A stretch of DNA of 64,000 nucleotides from Planctomycetaceae bacterium (GTDB taxonomy: Bacteria > Planctomycetota > Planctomycetia > Pirellulales > Pirellulaceae). This document shows, in pieces, positions 52,838 to 61,142 of the stretch. Position 1 is the stretch's first letter. Each line of letters starts with the position of its first letter. The stretch covers positions 1 to 64,000 of the forward strand of contig PBTE01000178.1 in the NCBI GenBank assembly GCA_002726515.1, read 5' to 3'. The notes under the pieces were generated by a model. The model saw only the letters and a list, made by a program, of their open reading frames with translations. It ran no database searches and had not been told where the DNA came from. The position numbers were made by a program, and so were the translations under genes.

Positions 52838-53380
52838 GAGTCGGTGATTCCCCGGGTGTGCGAGCCTCTGATACGCTTCTTCGGCATGCTGGCTGGAGTC
52901 GCTGAAATCGACCGCTAGCTGATGCGGATAGACGACTCGTGCGAACCGGGACGATCATTCGGCGTACACGTTTTCAAGAGCGCCGGTTGTAGTGGTACGT
53001 TCAGTTGTACGGTGCGTTGTTTTGTTTTTAACGAATTTAAATCCCTACAATTTGCTCGACACGCACGTGAGGGAACTTCGTGGTTTTCCTCAAAACTTAC
53101 GGCCGACGCTCCCATGGGAGAAATTTGGTCATTGCCGTACTGCTTCATTGTCTGACACCATGTGACTGGTCGGTTTTTCCTTGTAAGACGCTGAATTGCT
53201 TGACACGCTGGACAGCGTTTGAACAAGGATCTCAAACGAAAAACAGCACCACTGACTGAAGGGTCTGTTTCGTCGAGACTGACACAGACAGGTAAAACCA
53301 ATCCATTGAAGTTCCGCGAGCCCGATGCGTGAACTGATTCGTCCGTTTCGAACTCCGGGAGAACATTTCCCAGCCAACCC
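52838..53380. other. Intergenic region, no convincing gene
   Basis: 543 nt. A promoter-like pair TTGTTT (53022-53027) and TACAAT (53046-53051), spacer 18, faces rightward, but no rightward gene follows for 1.6 kb. Either chance or a promoter of an unseen small RNA. Open frames on the minus strand (52915-53301) look spurious. Confidence 0.4.
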
Positions 53381-54286
53381 CTAAGAGTCCGGAGCGGACT
53401 TCGAGTAGCCGACTCGCAGATAGCGGACGAGGAGTCCGACCAGAATCAATGCGGCACCCCAAAGTGTCCACCCGGTGGGAGCTTCGTAGTTGGCAGCCTG
53501 CCCCCAGGCCAGAAATACCCACAGGGGCAAAAGAACGGGCTCCAGAAGGGTAATGCAGGACGCTTCATGGCCCGGCAAGCGACGCAGACCACGGCTGAAC
53601 AAGACGTAAGGGATGCCCATTTGAAATATGCCAAATGCGGCTAACATCAGGATTTGCGCAGCGGTCACCTGCACCCCTGCCTTGAGTACCACAGGCGCCA
53701 GCACCAGAGCGGTGGCAAACTGATTCAAGCTGACGAGCCAAAACGTGTCGTAATCTTTCAGACCACGGAGCGTTAGAACCACACCTGCGTAGCAAAGGCC
53801 GGATGCCAATCCAAACCACACTCCCAGTGGCCGTTCTCCTCGCAATTCAAACGCCAGGATCACCCCGACTCCCGTCAGGCAGAATGCCAGCATCAGTCCG
53901 TCCCGCAACTGCACCCGCTCACGCAACCAGACAACACCTCCTAAGAAGACCCACACGGGTGCAGTGTTTTGCAACCAGATTGCTACCGAGGCTTCGCTCA
54001 GCGACATGGAACTCAGAAAAGTGACGTTCATCAAGGTGAAGCTGGTGACCATGGGGATCATCATCCAACTCCAGCGCCGTTGACGAATGAATGGCAGAAG
54101 AACCAGGCCGGCGAACAGTGCACGCCAGAACGCAAGCAAAATCCCGCGCGTGCTGACGTCCCAGGCATCGAAGATTGGCGCCTTGGCAAAAAAGCCTCCG
54201 GAACTCCACATCAAAGCAGCCACGAGGACGTAGAGCTGTCCGTGGAGCCTACTGCTTATTTGATATTTCTCAGGAAACAATGCCAT
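53381..54286 (-). CDS. EamA/DMT-family transporter
   Basis: 301 residues with ten hydrophobic segments, the normal drug/metabolite transporter size. Two EamA repeats: LYVLVAALMWSSGGFFAKAPIF near 19-40 and the second starting at VWFGLASGLCYAGVVLTLRG near 153-172; ITLLEPVLLPLWVFLAWG near 250 is the typical end-helix. Exports or imports an amino acid, nucleoside or other metabolite; unassigned. Monocistronic, divergent from the oxidoreductase gene. Confidence 0.9.
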   Translation of the reverse strand: MALFPEKYQISSRLHGQLYVLVAALMWSSGGFFAKAPIFDAWDVSTRGILLAFWRALFAGLVLLPFIRQRRWSWMMIPMVTSFTLMNVTFLSSMSLSEASVAIWLQNTAPVWVFLGGVVWLRERVQLRDGLMLAFCLTGVGVILAFELRGERPLGVWFGLASGLCYAGVVLTLRGLKDYDTFWLVSLNQFATALVLAPVVLKAGVQVTAAQILMLAAFGIFQMGIPYVLFSRGLRRLPGHEASCITLLEPVLLPLWVFLAWGQAANYEAPTGWTLWGAALILVGLLVRYLRVGYSKSAPDS

Positions 54287-54660
54287 TCAACTGTTGTGCC
54301 AATTACTCGCTCCTGCGCCTACCCGAAAACGTTGATGATGTGTAATGAACAACGACTGAAATGCTGTGGAAAATCATTTCACTGCATTGGTCACAAACGG
54401 TTTTCCCGTCGCTGATCGCAACCCTTCAGCGAAATGGTAATGGATTTTCAGCGCTGGGAAACCTTCGTCGCTTTGGACTGGCTTCGTTGACTGGTCAACA
54501 CCCTGTCTGTGATTCATTTTCCTGAGAAAAAGGAGCCTGAACGTTTTCTGTTGTGCGGTAGTTTCAACATCCGATAGCGATTTTCGTTCCCTTCACGACG
54601 ATCGAATTCGGCACCTGACCCGCCGTTGACAAATTCCTTGTTTTCCTCCAGAGTGTTGCC
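54287..54660. other. Divergent intergenic region, nothing recognised
   Basis: 374 nt between the EamA transporter and the FAD oxidoreductase. No repeat, hairpin or gene-like frame stands out. Confidence 0.5.
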
Positions 54661-56307
54661 ATGGCAAGACAAGGAAGAATGGCTTACGACTGCGTCGTGA
54701 TCGGGGGCGGACACAATGGACTGGTTACCGCCGCCTACCTTGCCAAATCAGGTAAATCGGTGTGCGTACTGGAACGCCGCCATGTGTTGGGCGGTTGTGC
54801 TACAACTGAAGAACTCTGGCCAGGCTACAAGGTTTCTGTCGCGGCCTACGTCATCAGTCTGCTCCTGCCCCAGATCATTCGTGATTTGCGTCTGAAACCG
54901 TACGGACTGAAAATTCTTCCGAGGAACCCTTCCTCTTTCACACCCCTGTTAGATGGGCGTAGCCTTTTGCTGGGATGTGAGGCGCGTGCCAACCAAGCGG
55001 AAATCGCCAAGTTCAGCCGGTCCGATGCGGAAGCCTACCCCCGCTATGAATCACTGCTGGAACGGATCGCCAAGGTGCTCGAACCCGTCTTGGAACAATC
55101 TGCGCCTGACCCGCTGCCACTGCCCAAAACCTGGCGCAAGATCGGAGTCGGCAAAAAGATGCGCGACGCCCGCAAACTTCTTAACGCTTACCAGGCGCTA
55201 AGTAGCCTGGGAGAAGACTTGCCACAGGCGTTGGAGCTGCTGACCGGCGCCGCTCGCCCAATCCTGGAACGCTGGTTTGAGGCGGAGGTATTGAAGGCGA
55301 CACTGGCGACCGATGCGGTGATCGGATCGTTTGCATCGATTTCGTCGCCGGGGACCGCTTATGTCCTGCTACACCACGTCATGGGTACCGCCGGAGGAGC
55401 ACGAGGCGTATGGGGTTACGTGCAAGGCGGAATGGGAGGACTGGCAGACGCACTGGAACATGCCTGCCATGATCTACGTGTCGATATCCGCCGAGAAGCC
55501 GAAGTGAGCAGGATTGTCACGCGTCGGAATCAGACGGTGGGCGTACTTTTGGCCGATGGCAGCCACCTGGATTGCAAAGTGGTAGCCTCCAGTGTCGATG
55601 CCCACCTGACCTTTGAAAAATTTATCGAAGCCCAGGACCTTCCGCAGTACTTTCGCGATGCTGTCTCTCGCATTGACTACAGCTCGGCCTCGGCAAAAAT
55701 CAATCTTGCCCTTGCCGAAACGCCTAATTTCAGCTGCGCCCCAAGCAATGAGGTTGCCCCGCACCACGCTGGTACGATCCACATTTCACCGACGCTCGAC
55801 TACATCGAACGGGCGTTTGATGATGCAAAATACGGTCGTCCCAGCAAAGAACCGGTCCTGGAAATCACACTACCCAGCAGCGTGGACCCCACCCTTGCTC
55901 CCCCGGGACATCACGTGATGTCGATGTTTGTCCAGTTCGCTCCGTATCAACTGGCCCAGGGTGGCTGGGACGACATGAAAGAGGACTTCGCGGATCGTTG
56001 CATCGCTCTCCTGGCACGTTACGCTCCCAATGTGCCCGACGCGATCGTTCATCGCCAGATTCTTACTCCACTTGATCTGGAGAGAACTTTTGGCATGAAA
56101 GGAGGAAATATCATGCAGGGCGCAATGGGACTCGACCAGCTCTACGCCCAGCGTCCGATTGCAGGTTGGGCAGATCACCGTACGCCCATCAAAGGACTCT
56201 ATCTTTGCGGCGCAGCCAGTCACCCTGGGGGTGGCGTTATGGGGGCTTGCGGCAAGAACGCAGCCGACGAAATTTTACGCGATTACGGGAGTCGAGAAGC
56301 CTGGTAG
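54661..56307 (+). CDS. CrtI/PYROXD2-like FAD-dependent oxidoreductase
   Basis: 548 residues; ATG 54661 used, with ATG 54679 (AAGGA 7-8 nt upstream) as a good alternative. Dinucleotide-binding motif VVIGGGHNGLVTAAYLAKSGKSV near 12-34 followed by LERRHVLGGCATTEE. Mid-protein GVWGYVQGGMGGLADALEHAC near 252, and the C-terminal FAD contact LYLCGAASHPGGGVMGACGKNAADEI near 517-542 are the hallmarks of the phytoene desaturase-like/PYROXD2 family. The substrate is unknown; no phytoene synthase or carotenoid gene is near, so carotenoid desaturation is not implied. Confidence 0.88.
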   Translation: MARQGRMAYDCVVIGGGHNGLVTAAYLAKSGKSVCVLERRHVLGGCATTEELWPGYKVSVAAYVISLLLPQIIRDLRLKPYGLKILPRNPSSFTPLLDGRSLLLGCEARANQAEIAKFSRSDAEAYPRYESLLERIAKVLEPVLEQSAPDPLPLPKTWRKIGVGKKMRDARKLLNAYQALSSLGEDLPQALELLTGAARPILERWFEAEVLKATLATDAVIGSFASISSPGTAYVLLHHVMGTAGGARGVWGYVQGGMGGLADALEHACHDLRVDIRREAEVSRIVTRRNQTVGVLLADGSHLDCKVVASSVDAHLTFEKFIEAQDLPQYFRDAVSRIDYSSASAKINLALAETPNFSCAPSNEVAPHHAGTIHISPTLDYIERAFDDAKYGRPSKEPVLEITLPSSVDPTLAPPGHHVMSMFVQFAPYQLAQGGWDDMKEDFADRCIALLARYAPNVPDAIVHRQILTPLDLERTFGMKGGNIMQGAMGLDQLYAQRPIAGWADHRTPIKGLYLCGAASHPGGGVMGACGKNAADEILRDYGSREAW

Positions 56308-56363
56308 GCTGACGGGATCCGTTGCGAGGACTCGCCACCCATACCCTTTACTGACCGGTCGCC

Positions 56364-56939
56364 TTACTGACCGATCGCCTTGCGATAGCAAAAGTCGAAA
56401 AGGAGTTGCCATTCCAATGTTGCCACGTCGCGCGCCAAATTTCCAGAGTCCGAGTGACCACCGGCAACTGCCTGACAGAGATCTACAAAGGCGAAAGGGT
56501 CCCAAACGGTCTGAGCAGCCAGGAATTGAGAATGGGAATCGATGGGGTTCTGCTGGGCCAACTGACGAGCGGATTCGCACAACTGGGCATGAATTTCATG
56601 CTTTGGCACCTTACGGCACCAGTATTTGGAATTGGAATAATCTGGCTCGCGACGGTGCATGATGGCGTGCCAGTAGCTGCCGGTGGCGGTGTCGATCTGC
56701 TGGCTCAAAACGTGTGATTTGTCCAGGAAGTCATGGAACAGCCACAAACCGGAGATGCAGCAACGCACCATGTCGAAATCTACGATGGTCTGCTGCCCAA
56801 TCAGTGCTTCTGCATCCAGGTTCCCCAGCGCTGCAGCCATGGATTGATTGGGCAAACCGGGTCCTAGACCACACTGTCGATCCGGTTGATAGATTTGCTC
56901 CACGGATGGACCATAACCACGAAATTCGAACGAGAACAT
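56364..56939 (-). CDS. Conserved hypothetical protein of planctomycete type
   Basis: 191 residues; GGGAG lies about 10 nt before the ATG. The central part WLFHDFLDKSHVLSQQID followed by TGSYWHAIMHRREPDYSNSKYWCRKV is rich in His, Trp and Tyr, and the C-terminus WQLLFDFCYRKAIG is aromatic. This pattern resembles a conserved family of unknown function that I associate with planctomycetes; the clustered His residues suggest a metal site. No signal peptide or membrane segment. It is convergent with the oxidoreductase, and the S1 protein gene is divergent. Confidence 0.75.
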   Translation of the reverse strand: MFSFEFRGYGPSVEQIYQPDRQCGLGPGLPNQSMAAALGNLDAEALIGQQTIVDFDMVRCCISGLWLFHDFLDKSHVLSQQIDTATGSYWHAIMHRREPDYSNSKYWCRKVPKHEIHAQLCESARQLAQQNPIDSHSQFLAAQTVWDPFAFVDLCQAVAGGHSDSGNLARDVATLEWQLLFDFCYRKAIGQ

Positions 56940-57233
56940 CGATCGGTTTCTCCCACTTCCGATTCATCTGGTCCAGACGCAGAATAAAACCGGAATTGTT
57001 GTTGTCGAGCCGAATGAAGGATTTGACGGGTGAAAAGCGGACCGGCAGTATCGAGGTCTCCACAACGGGGCTGGACCCTCGCCCTCCCGTCCCGGTTTTT
57101 CCACGAGCTTCCCCAAACTTAAACAACAATCAACAATTCTGTCCAGCATGAAAATGGCTATTCTTCCCGGAGAGAGGCTGCTAAACTGGGTCGCACTGGT
57201 CCACCGCACACACAACTCGTCGACCGAAATTCC

Positions 57234-58700
57234 ATGAGCCCCGACCCTCCCCCACCCGAATCCAATCCGGACACATCAAACCCTGCGGAACTGACGCACT
57301 CGACTCCTGCCGAAAAACGTCCGATTAAGATCGGTTCCCAACGGAAAGAAGCAGTCGAGGAAACACCGGCAAGCCCCGAGAAAGCTTCGCAGCAGGGGTC
57401 CTCCGAAGATCCCCCAGACAAGCCGGCAGCCGTCCCTGCAGAGGAGCTCGAATCTTATTTTCCTACTCCGGAGATCAAGCAGATGACTCCTGATCTGGAA
57501 GATGAAATCAGCCAGGCATTGGGTGGCAAGAGCCTGGAGGACCTGTTGGATGAGGAAACCGGTGCAACTCGCACGCCCGTCCTGGAACCCGAATCGCGTC
57601 TTTCGGCAAACGTCGTCAAAATCCATCGCGGAGATGTCTTCTTTTCGCTGGGTGGGCGCGACGAAGGTGTTGTGCCACTCAAGAATTTTGCCGAGGCTCC
57701 GGAAATTGGCAGCTCGGTGGAAGTCATTGTGGTCGGCTTGAATCAGTTGGAAGGCCTCTACACACTGACAATACCTGGTGCGGCCATCGACGTGGGTGAC
57801 TGGTCCGACCTCTCGGAGGGCATGGTCGTCGAGGTTTTGGTGACCGGCCATAACAAAGGTGGACTCGAGTGCGAAGTCAACCACCTGCGCGGGTTCATGC
57901 CCGCCAGCCAGATCTCGACCTTTCGGGTGGAGGACTTCGAACAGTTTGTCGGACAAAAGTTGCAGTGCGTTGTCACGGAAGCCAATCCCGAACGACGTAA
58001 TTTAGTCGTGAGCCAACGTGCAGTCCTGGAACGCGAACAGGAATCCTCCCGGAAGAAATTGTTAGAGGAACTTGAAGTCGGCCAGATGCGAGAAGGTGTC
58101 GTGGCGCGACTGCAGGACTTTGGCGCCTTCGTCAACCTGGGAGGCGTCGACGGCCTGATCCACATCAGCAAAATGAGCTGGGATCGTGTCAATCACCCCA
58201 GTGAGGTGCTGACCGAGGGCCAGACGATCCAGGTCAAGATCGACAAGATCGACAGCACCACAGGCAAGATCGGATTGTCGTACCGTGACACCACCACCAA
58301 CCCGTGGGACGAGGTTGAAACAAACTTCTCGGGGGGATCGATTGTCACGGGTACGGTGACTCGCGTGGCCGCTTTCGGCGCTTTTGTACGCCTGGCACCG
58401 GGAATCGAAGGCCTGATTCACATTTCCGAATTGGCTCACCACCGGGTACACAAGGTCGACAGTGTGGTGGAGCAGGGGCAGGAGGTCGAAGTCAAGGTAT
58501 TGTCGGTCGATCGCTCCTCGCAACGCATTGGCCTGTCACTCAAGGCCCTGGCCAATCCGTTGTCATCTTCTTCGGCAGCCGGTACCGACGAGGATTCCGA
58601 GGAAGATGCCCAGTCGTCTGCAGTGCCCAAATTTCAAGGCGAACTCAAAGGCGGTACCAACCGTTCATCGGGTGGCGAGCAATTTGGACTGGATTGGTAG
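57234..58700 (+). CDS. Four-S1-domain RNA-binding protein (ribosomal S1-like)
   Basis: 488 residues. A ~110-residue Pro/Glu/Ser-rich, low-complexity N-terminus precedes four S1/OB domains, roughly 120-185, 192-265, 285-360 and 370-445. The last two are closest to consensus: EGVVARLQDFGAFVNLGGVDGLIHISKM and TGTVTRVAAFGAFVRLAPGIEGLIHISEL. Bacterial S1 proteins bind mRNA and help it onto the 30S subunit; S1-type proteins with four domains also occur as degradosome or regulatory factors. The acidic C-terminal tail is typical. There is no Shine-Dalgarno before the ATG, as often for rpsA-like genes. Monocistronic. Confidence 0.92.
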   Translation: MSPDPPPPESNPDTSNPAELTHSTPAEKRPIKIGSQRKEAVEETPASPEKASQQGSSEDPPDKPAAVPAEELESYFPTPEIKQMTPDLEDEISQALGGKSLEDLLDEETGATRTPVLEPESRLSANVVKIHRGDVFFSLGGRDEGVVPLKNFAEAPEIGSSVEVIVVGLNQLEGLYTLTIPGAAIDVGDWSDLSEGMVVEVLVTGHNKGGLECEVNHLRGFMPASQISTFRVEDFEQFVGQKLQCVVTEANPERRNLVVSQRAVLEREQESSRKKLLEELEVGQMREGVVARLQDFGAFVNLGGVDGLIHISKMSWDRVNHPSEVLTEGQTIQVKIDKIDSTTGKIGLSYRDTTTNPWDEVETNFSGGSIVTGTVTRVAAFGAFVRLAPGIEGLIHISELAHHRVHKVDSVVEQGQEVEVKVLSVDRSSQRIGLSLKALANPLSSSSAAGTDEDSEEDAQSSAVPKFQGELKGGTNRSSGGEQFGLDW

Positions 58701-58876
58701 CCCGCAATCGTGACGGCGCCGGAAAGACAAAGGGCTGTAAATGCAGCAGCGCTGGCTGTTACCAATTCCGAGGCCTCGCGAGCCAGACCGGTGAACTGCT
58801 TTTCATCTCTTGGCAAGCACCAGTTAACACCAGAGGTTGGCTGCCACCTGTTTTTAGGCGCAGCGGCTCCGCCTTG

Positions 58877-59281
58877 TCACTCCCTCAAATACCCGGCACT
58901 GGATTGAAAGTACTTCTGCCGCCGGCCCGCCGAAATCTCGGTGACTTCGTCCTGCTGCCGCTGCAGGTCGGCCAGATTGGCCTGGCAAATTCGACAGCCA
59001 ATCTTTTCCAAATGGAATTTAACATAGCTGTGCTGGTCGTCTGGCATCGCACCCAGCAGGTAGCTTCCCAACTGCTCACGATCCGGACAACTGAGGTGAC
59101 CGCGACGCCAAATCTCACCAACCGAATGGACCCCTGCATCACGCTGCCCATTCAACATTGCCAACACCTCCAGCAACTTGGGGTCGTCGCGCAGGGCGTT
59201 CTCGATCTGTGCCATTTTTTCGGCCGCCAGATCTTCATCCAGGTACGCCTCGAGTTCAGATTGAGTCAAACGTGGACGCAT
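58877..59281 (-). CDS. Zinc-finger anti-sigma-like protein
   Basis: 134 residues from ATG 59281 (the frame to 59329 adds an unsupported leader). N-terminal helical part (LTQSELEAYLDEDLAAEKMAQIENALRDD) is acidic. Then a Cys/His cluster C-x-D...H-x5-C-x2-C (LSCPDREQLGSYLLG; FHLEKIGCRICQANLADL) resembles the zinc-binding anti-sigma (ZAS) motif though with a longer H-C spacing. No membrane segment, so soluble. It lies downstream of the sigma factor gene on the same strand, 222 nt away, which suggests it could regulate that sigma factor. Confidence 0.7.
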   Translation of the reverse strand: MRPRLTQSELEAYLDEDLAAEKMAQIENALRDDPKLLEVLAMLNGQRDAGVHSVGEIWRRGHLSCPDREQLGSYLLGAMPDDQHSYVKFHLEKIGCRICQANLADLQRQQDEVTEISAGRRQKYFQSSAGYLRE

Positions 59282-59503
59282 GGCAATGCTGTGGATTTGA
59301 ATGCATGTTCCGGGAACCCGTGTTGACAACGTGGGCCAAAATGGCAGGACACGAGATCAATAATCATTCTAAAAAAACCTCAACTCTATTTTGGTCGCCT
59401 GCTGGAAAGATCCACACGTGGCGAGTGCTACTTTCCTCGATCCTGAAACCTACGGCACCTCTGATTTCATTCCTGCGGAAAGATTTGATTATTCTCACCG
59501 TGA

Positions 59504-60145
59504 TCACTCGTACAATTCGGGGAACACCTCTTGAGACAAGGATTGTTTTTTCACGGCGGTTCTCAATTGCGTCAGAAAATCAAATTTAAAATTGGCCACC
59601 TGCTGTTCACTGATTCCCAGATCGCTGGCAACCTCTTTGTTGGCCCAACCACGCACAAATAGCGATTCAACGCACATCAGTTTCGTCCAATCACCACGCT
59701 GCCGCCAACGATCGACCTGTTCCGAGATTGCCCGGGCCAAGGCGTCTGCCTCGATATCCCGACGTTCATCACTCCGCGCAACACTGCTGGCTGGCCGGGA
59801 TTTTCCGGGTATGTCCCAGTTGCCACCGCTACCGGTGGAACCACCAGAAAGAGGAAGCGTCGGCCGACGACCTTCGCGACGTAGATGGTCGGTCAGCTTG
59901 TGCGCACAAATGGCAAACAGATAAGCTTCCAGGGAACGCTTGAAGTCATAGTTGGGAAGACTGTTCAAAAATCCGATGAACGTCTCCTGCACGACATCTT
60001 CACTGGGCGCTCGACGACCTAAACGACTTTCCGCGAACGCCAACAACCTGCCCTCGTAGCGAGCGATCAGATCATTCCACGCGTCGGTGTCTGCCTTCCG
60101 AATGCGTTCCACCAGAAGCGTATCGACTTGCCGAGATGACTTCAT
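59504..60145 (-). CDS. ECF-type sigma-70 family sigma factor
   Basis: 213 residues. Region 2 about 15-90: WNDLIARYEGRLLAFAESRLG, PSEDVVQETFIGFLNSLPNY, LEAYLFAICAHKLTDHLRREGRR. A Gly/Ser/Pro-rich linker of about 40 residues (unusually long) leads to region 4 about 150-205, with the helix-turn-helix GWANKEVASDLGISEQQVANFKFDF. It directs RNA polymerase to an unknown regulon. It is in the same leftward series as the kinase and FHA genes, and is followed by the zinc-finger protein, so signalling from the kinase to this sigma factor is a plausible inference. Confidence 0.88.
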   Translation of the reverse strand: MKSSRQVDTLLVERIRKADTDAWNDLIARYEGRLLAFAESRLGRRAPSEDVVQETFIGFLNSLPNYDFKRSLEAYLFAICAHKLTDHLRREGRRPTLPLSGGSTGSGGNWDIPGKSRPASSVARSDERRDIEADALARAISEQVDRWRQRGDWTKLMCVESLFVRGWANKEVASDLGISEQQVANFKFDFLTQLRTAVKKQSLSQEVFPELYE

Positions 60146-60307
60146 GGCATCAACCTGGCACTAGGTCAAAATTGACTTCAGCACCCCATTGGAATGCTTG
60201 GCACCGAAAAAAACATCAATCCTGCCGGCTAGCGAATCTTTATCTCCGCGGACCGCTGGACGACCTTCCCACAACAACTCTCCGGCGCCAACACAGCAAA
60301 AGTATTT

Positions 60308-61075
60308 TCAGATCCAGAGAATCCACCAGCGAGAGACTCCCACACCTGCTGCACATAACGTCAGTATTATCCCCACAACGCACAACTGCAATCGTCCCGA
60401 ATGGCAACCAAGGGTCATCGCATCCACTTTCAGGTAGCCAAAGGTCGTTGCCAACAGCAGCAGAATACTACTTGAGCCGAATGCTACCTGCAGCAGGCGT
60501 GCTTTGCGCTGAACATTTTTCCAGCGTGAGTCAACTTCATCCAGAAAAGGCTGGTCATGTTCAAATCGCAAGACAGTCGCGAGATGACACCTCTCGCCAG
60601 AGGGCGTATCAACAAACTCAGGTTCTGTGACTTCATACGGCAGATGAGACCTCACAAAATCAGCATCAATCTGCAGAAGTCGCCCTATATCGTCACGACC
60701 GAATTTCTCAGCAATGTATTGATTCGTTACAACCACAACCTTTTGGTCCAGCTCCTGCTGACAATCTTTGATCGTTAAGTGGGGTCCGGCAAAGAGTTTC
60801 CAACCACCGCCGTCGGGCAGAGGAGTTGAGCCGGAATCAAAGCTGCCCAGGGGCTGCAAATCCAACTGGGACTCGGTCGCTTCGGCTTGCAACAAACCGG
60901 CCGACCCAACTATCAACAGCAGAAGAGAGAGGCGGCGGATCGCCACCAACGTGGCCCGTCTCCTGCTAATTCGATATGCGCAAGAAATCCTCTGCAGCCA
61001 GTCCTGGAAAAACCAGCTCCGGCCCGCCATCGCCATCCTTGTTGGTCCCAGATTCGTGAATGATGAAAAGCTCAT
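60308..61075 (-). CDS. Membrane-anchored hypothetical protein downstream of the kinase
   Basis: About 255 residues from the ATG at 61075 (TGAGGT 6 nt upstream); a later start at 60946 (GTG, giving VAIRRLSLLLLIVGSAGLL) is also possible and would place the signal peptide at the N-terminus. After that hydrophobic segment comes a soluble domain of about 130 residues (VVVVTNQYIAEKFGRDDIGRLL, GERCHLATVLRFEHDQPFLDEVD), then two C-terminal membrane helices (LLQVAFGSSSILLLLATTFGYL; LCVVGIILTLCAAGVGVSRWW). No family recognised. Its start lies about 70 nt after the kinase stop, suggesting cotranscription. Confidence 0.65.
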   Translation of the reverse strand: MSFSSFTNLGPTRMAMAGRSWFFQDWLQRISCAYRISRRRATLVAIRRLSLLLLIVGSAGLLQAEATESQLDLQPLGSFDSGSTPLPDGGGWKLFAGPHLTIKDCQQELDQKVVVVTNQYIAEKFGRDDIGRLLQIDADFVRSHLPYEVTEPEFVDTPSGERCHLATVLRFEHDQPFLDEVDSRWKNVQRKARLLQVAFGSSSILLLLATTFGYLKVDAMTLGCHSGRLQLCVVGIILTLCAAGVGVSRWWILWI

Positions 61076-61142
61076 TCCATACCTCAGTTCCATCCTCCAA
61101 TTGATCAACTTCTGGAAGACTAATCAGACTCCCCGAGCCACA

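Noticed and set aside
53022-53051. Rightward sigma-70-like promoter TTGTTT/TACAAT
   Set aside because: No rightward gene or RNA is recognisable downstream; single promoter-like matches in AT-rich DNA are common.
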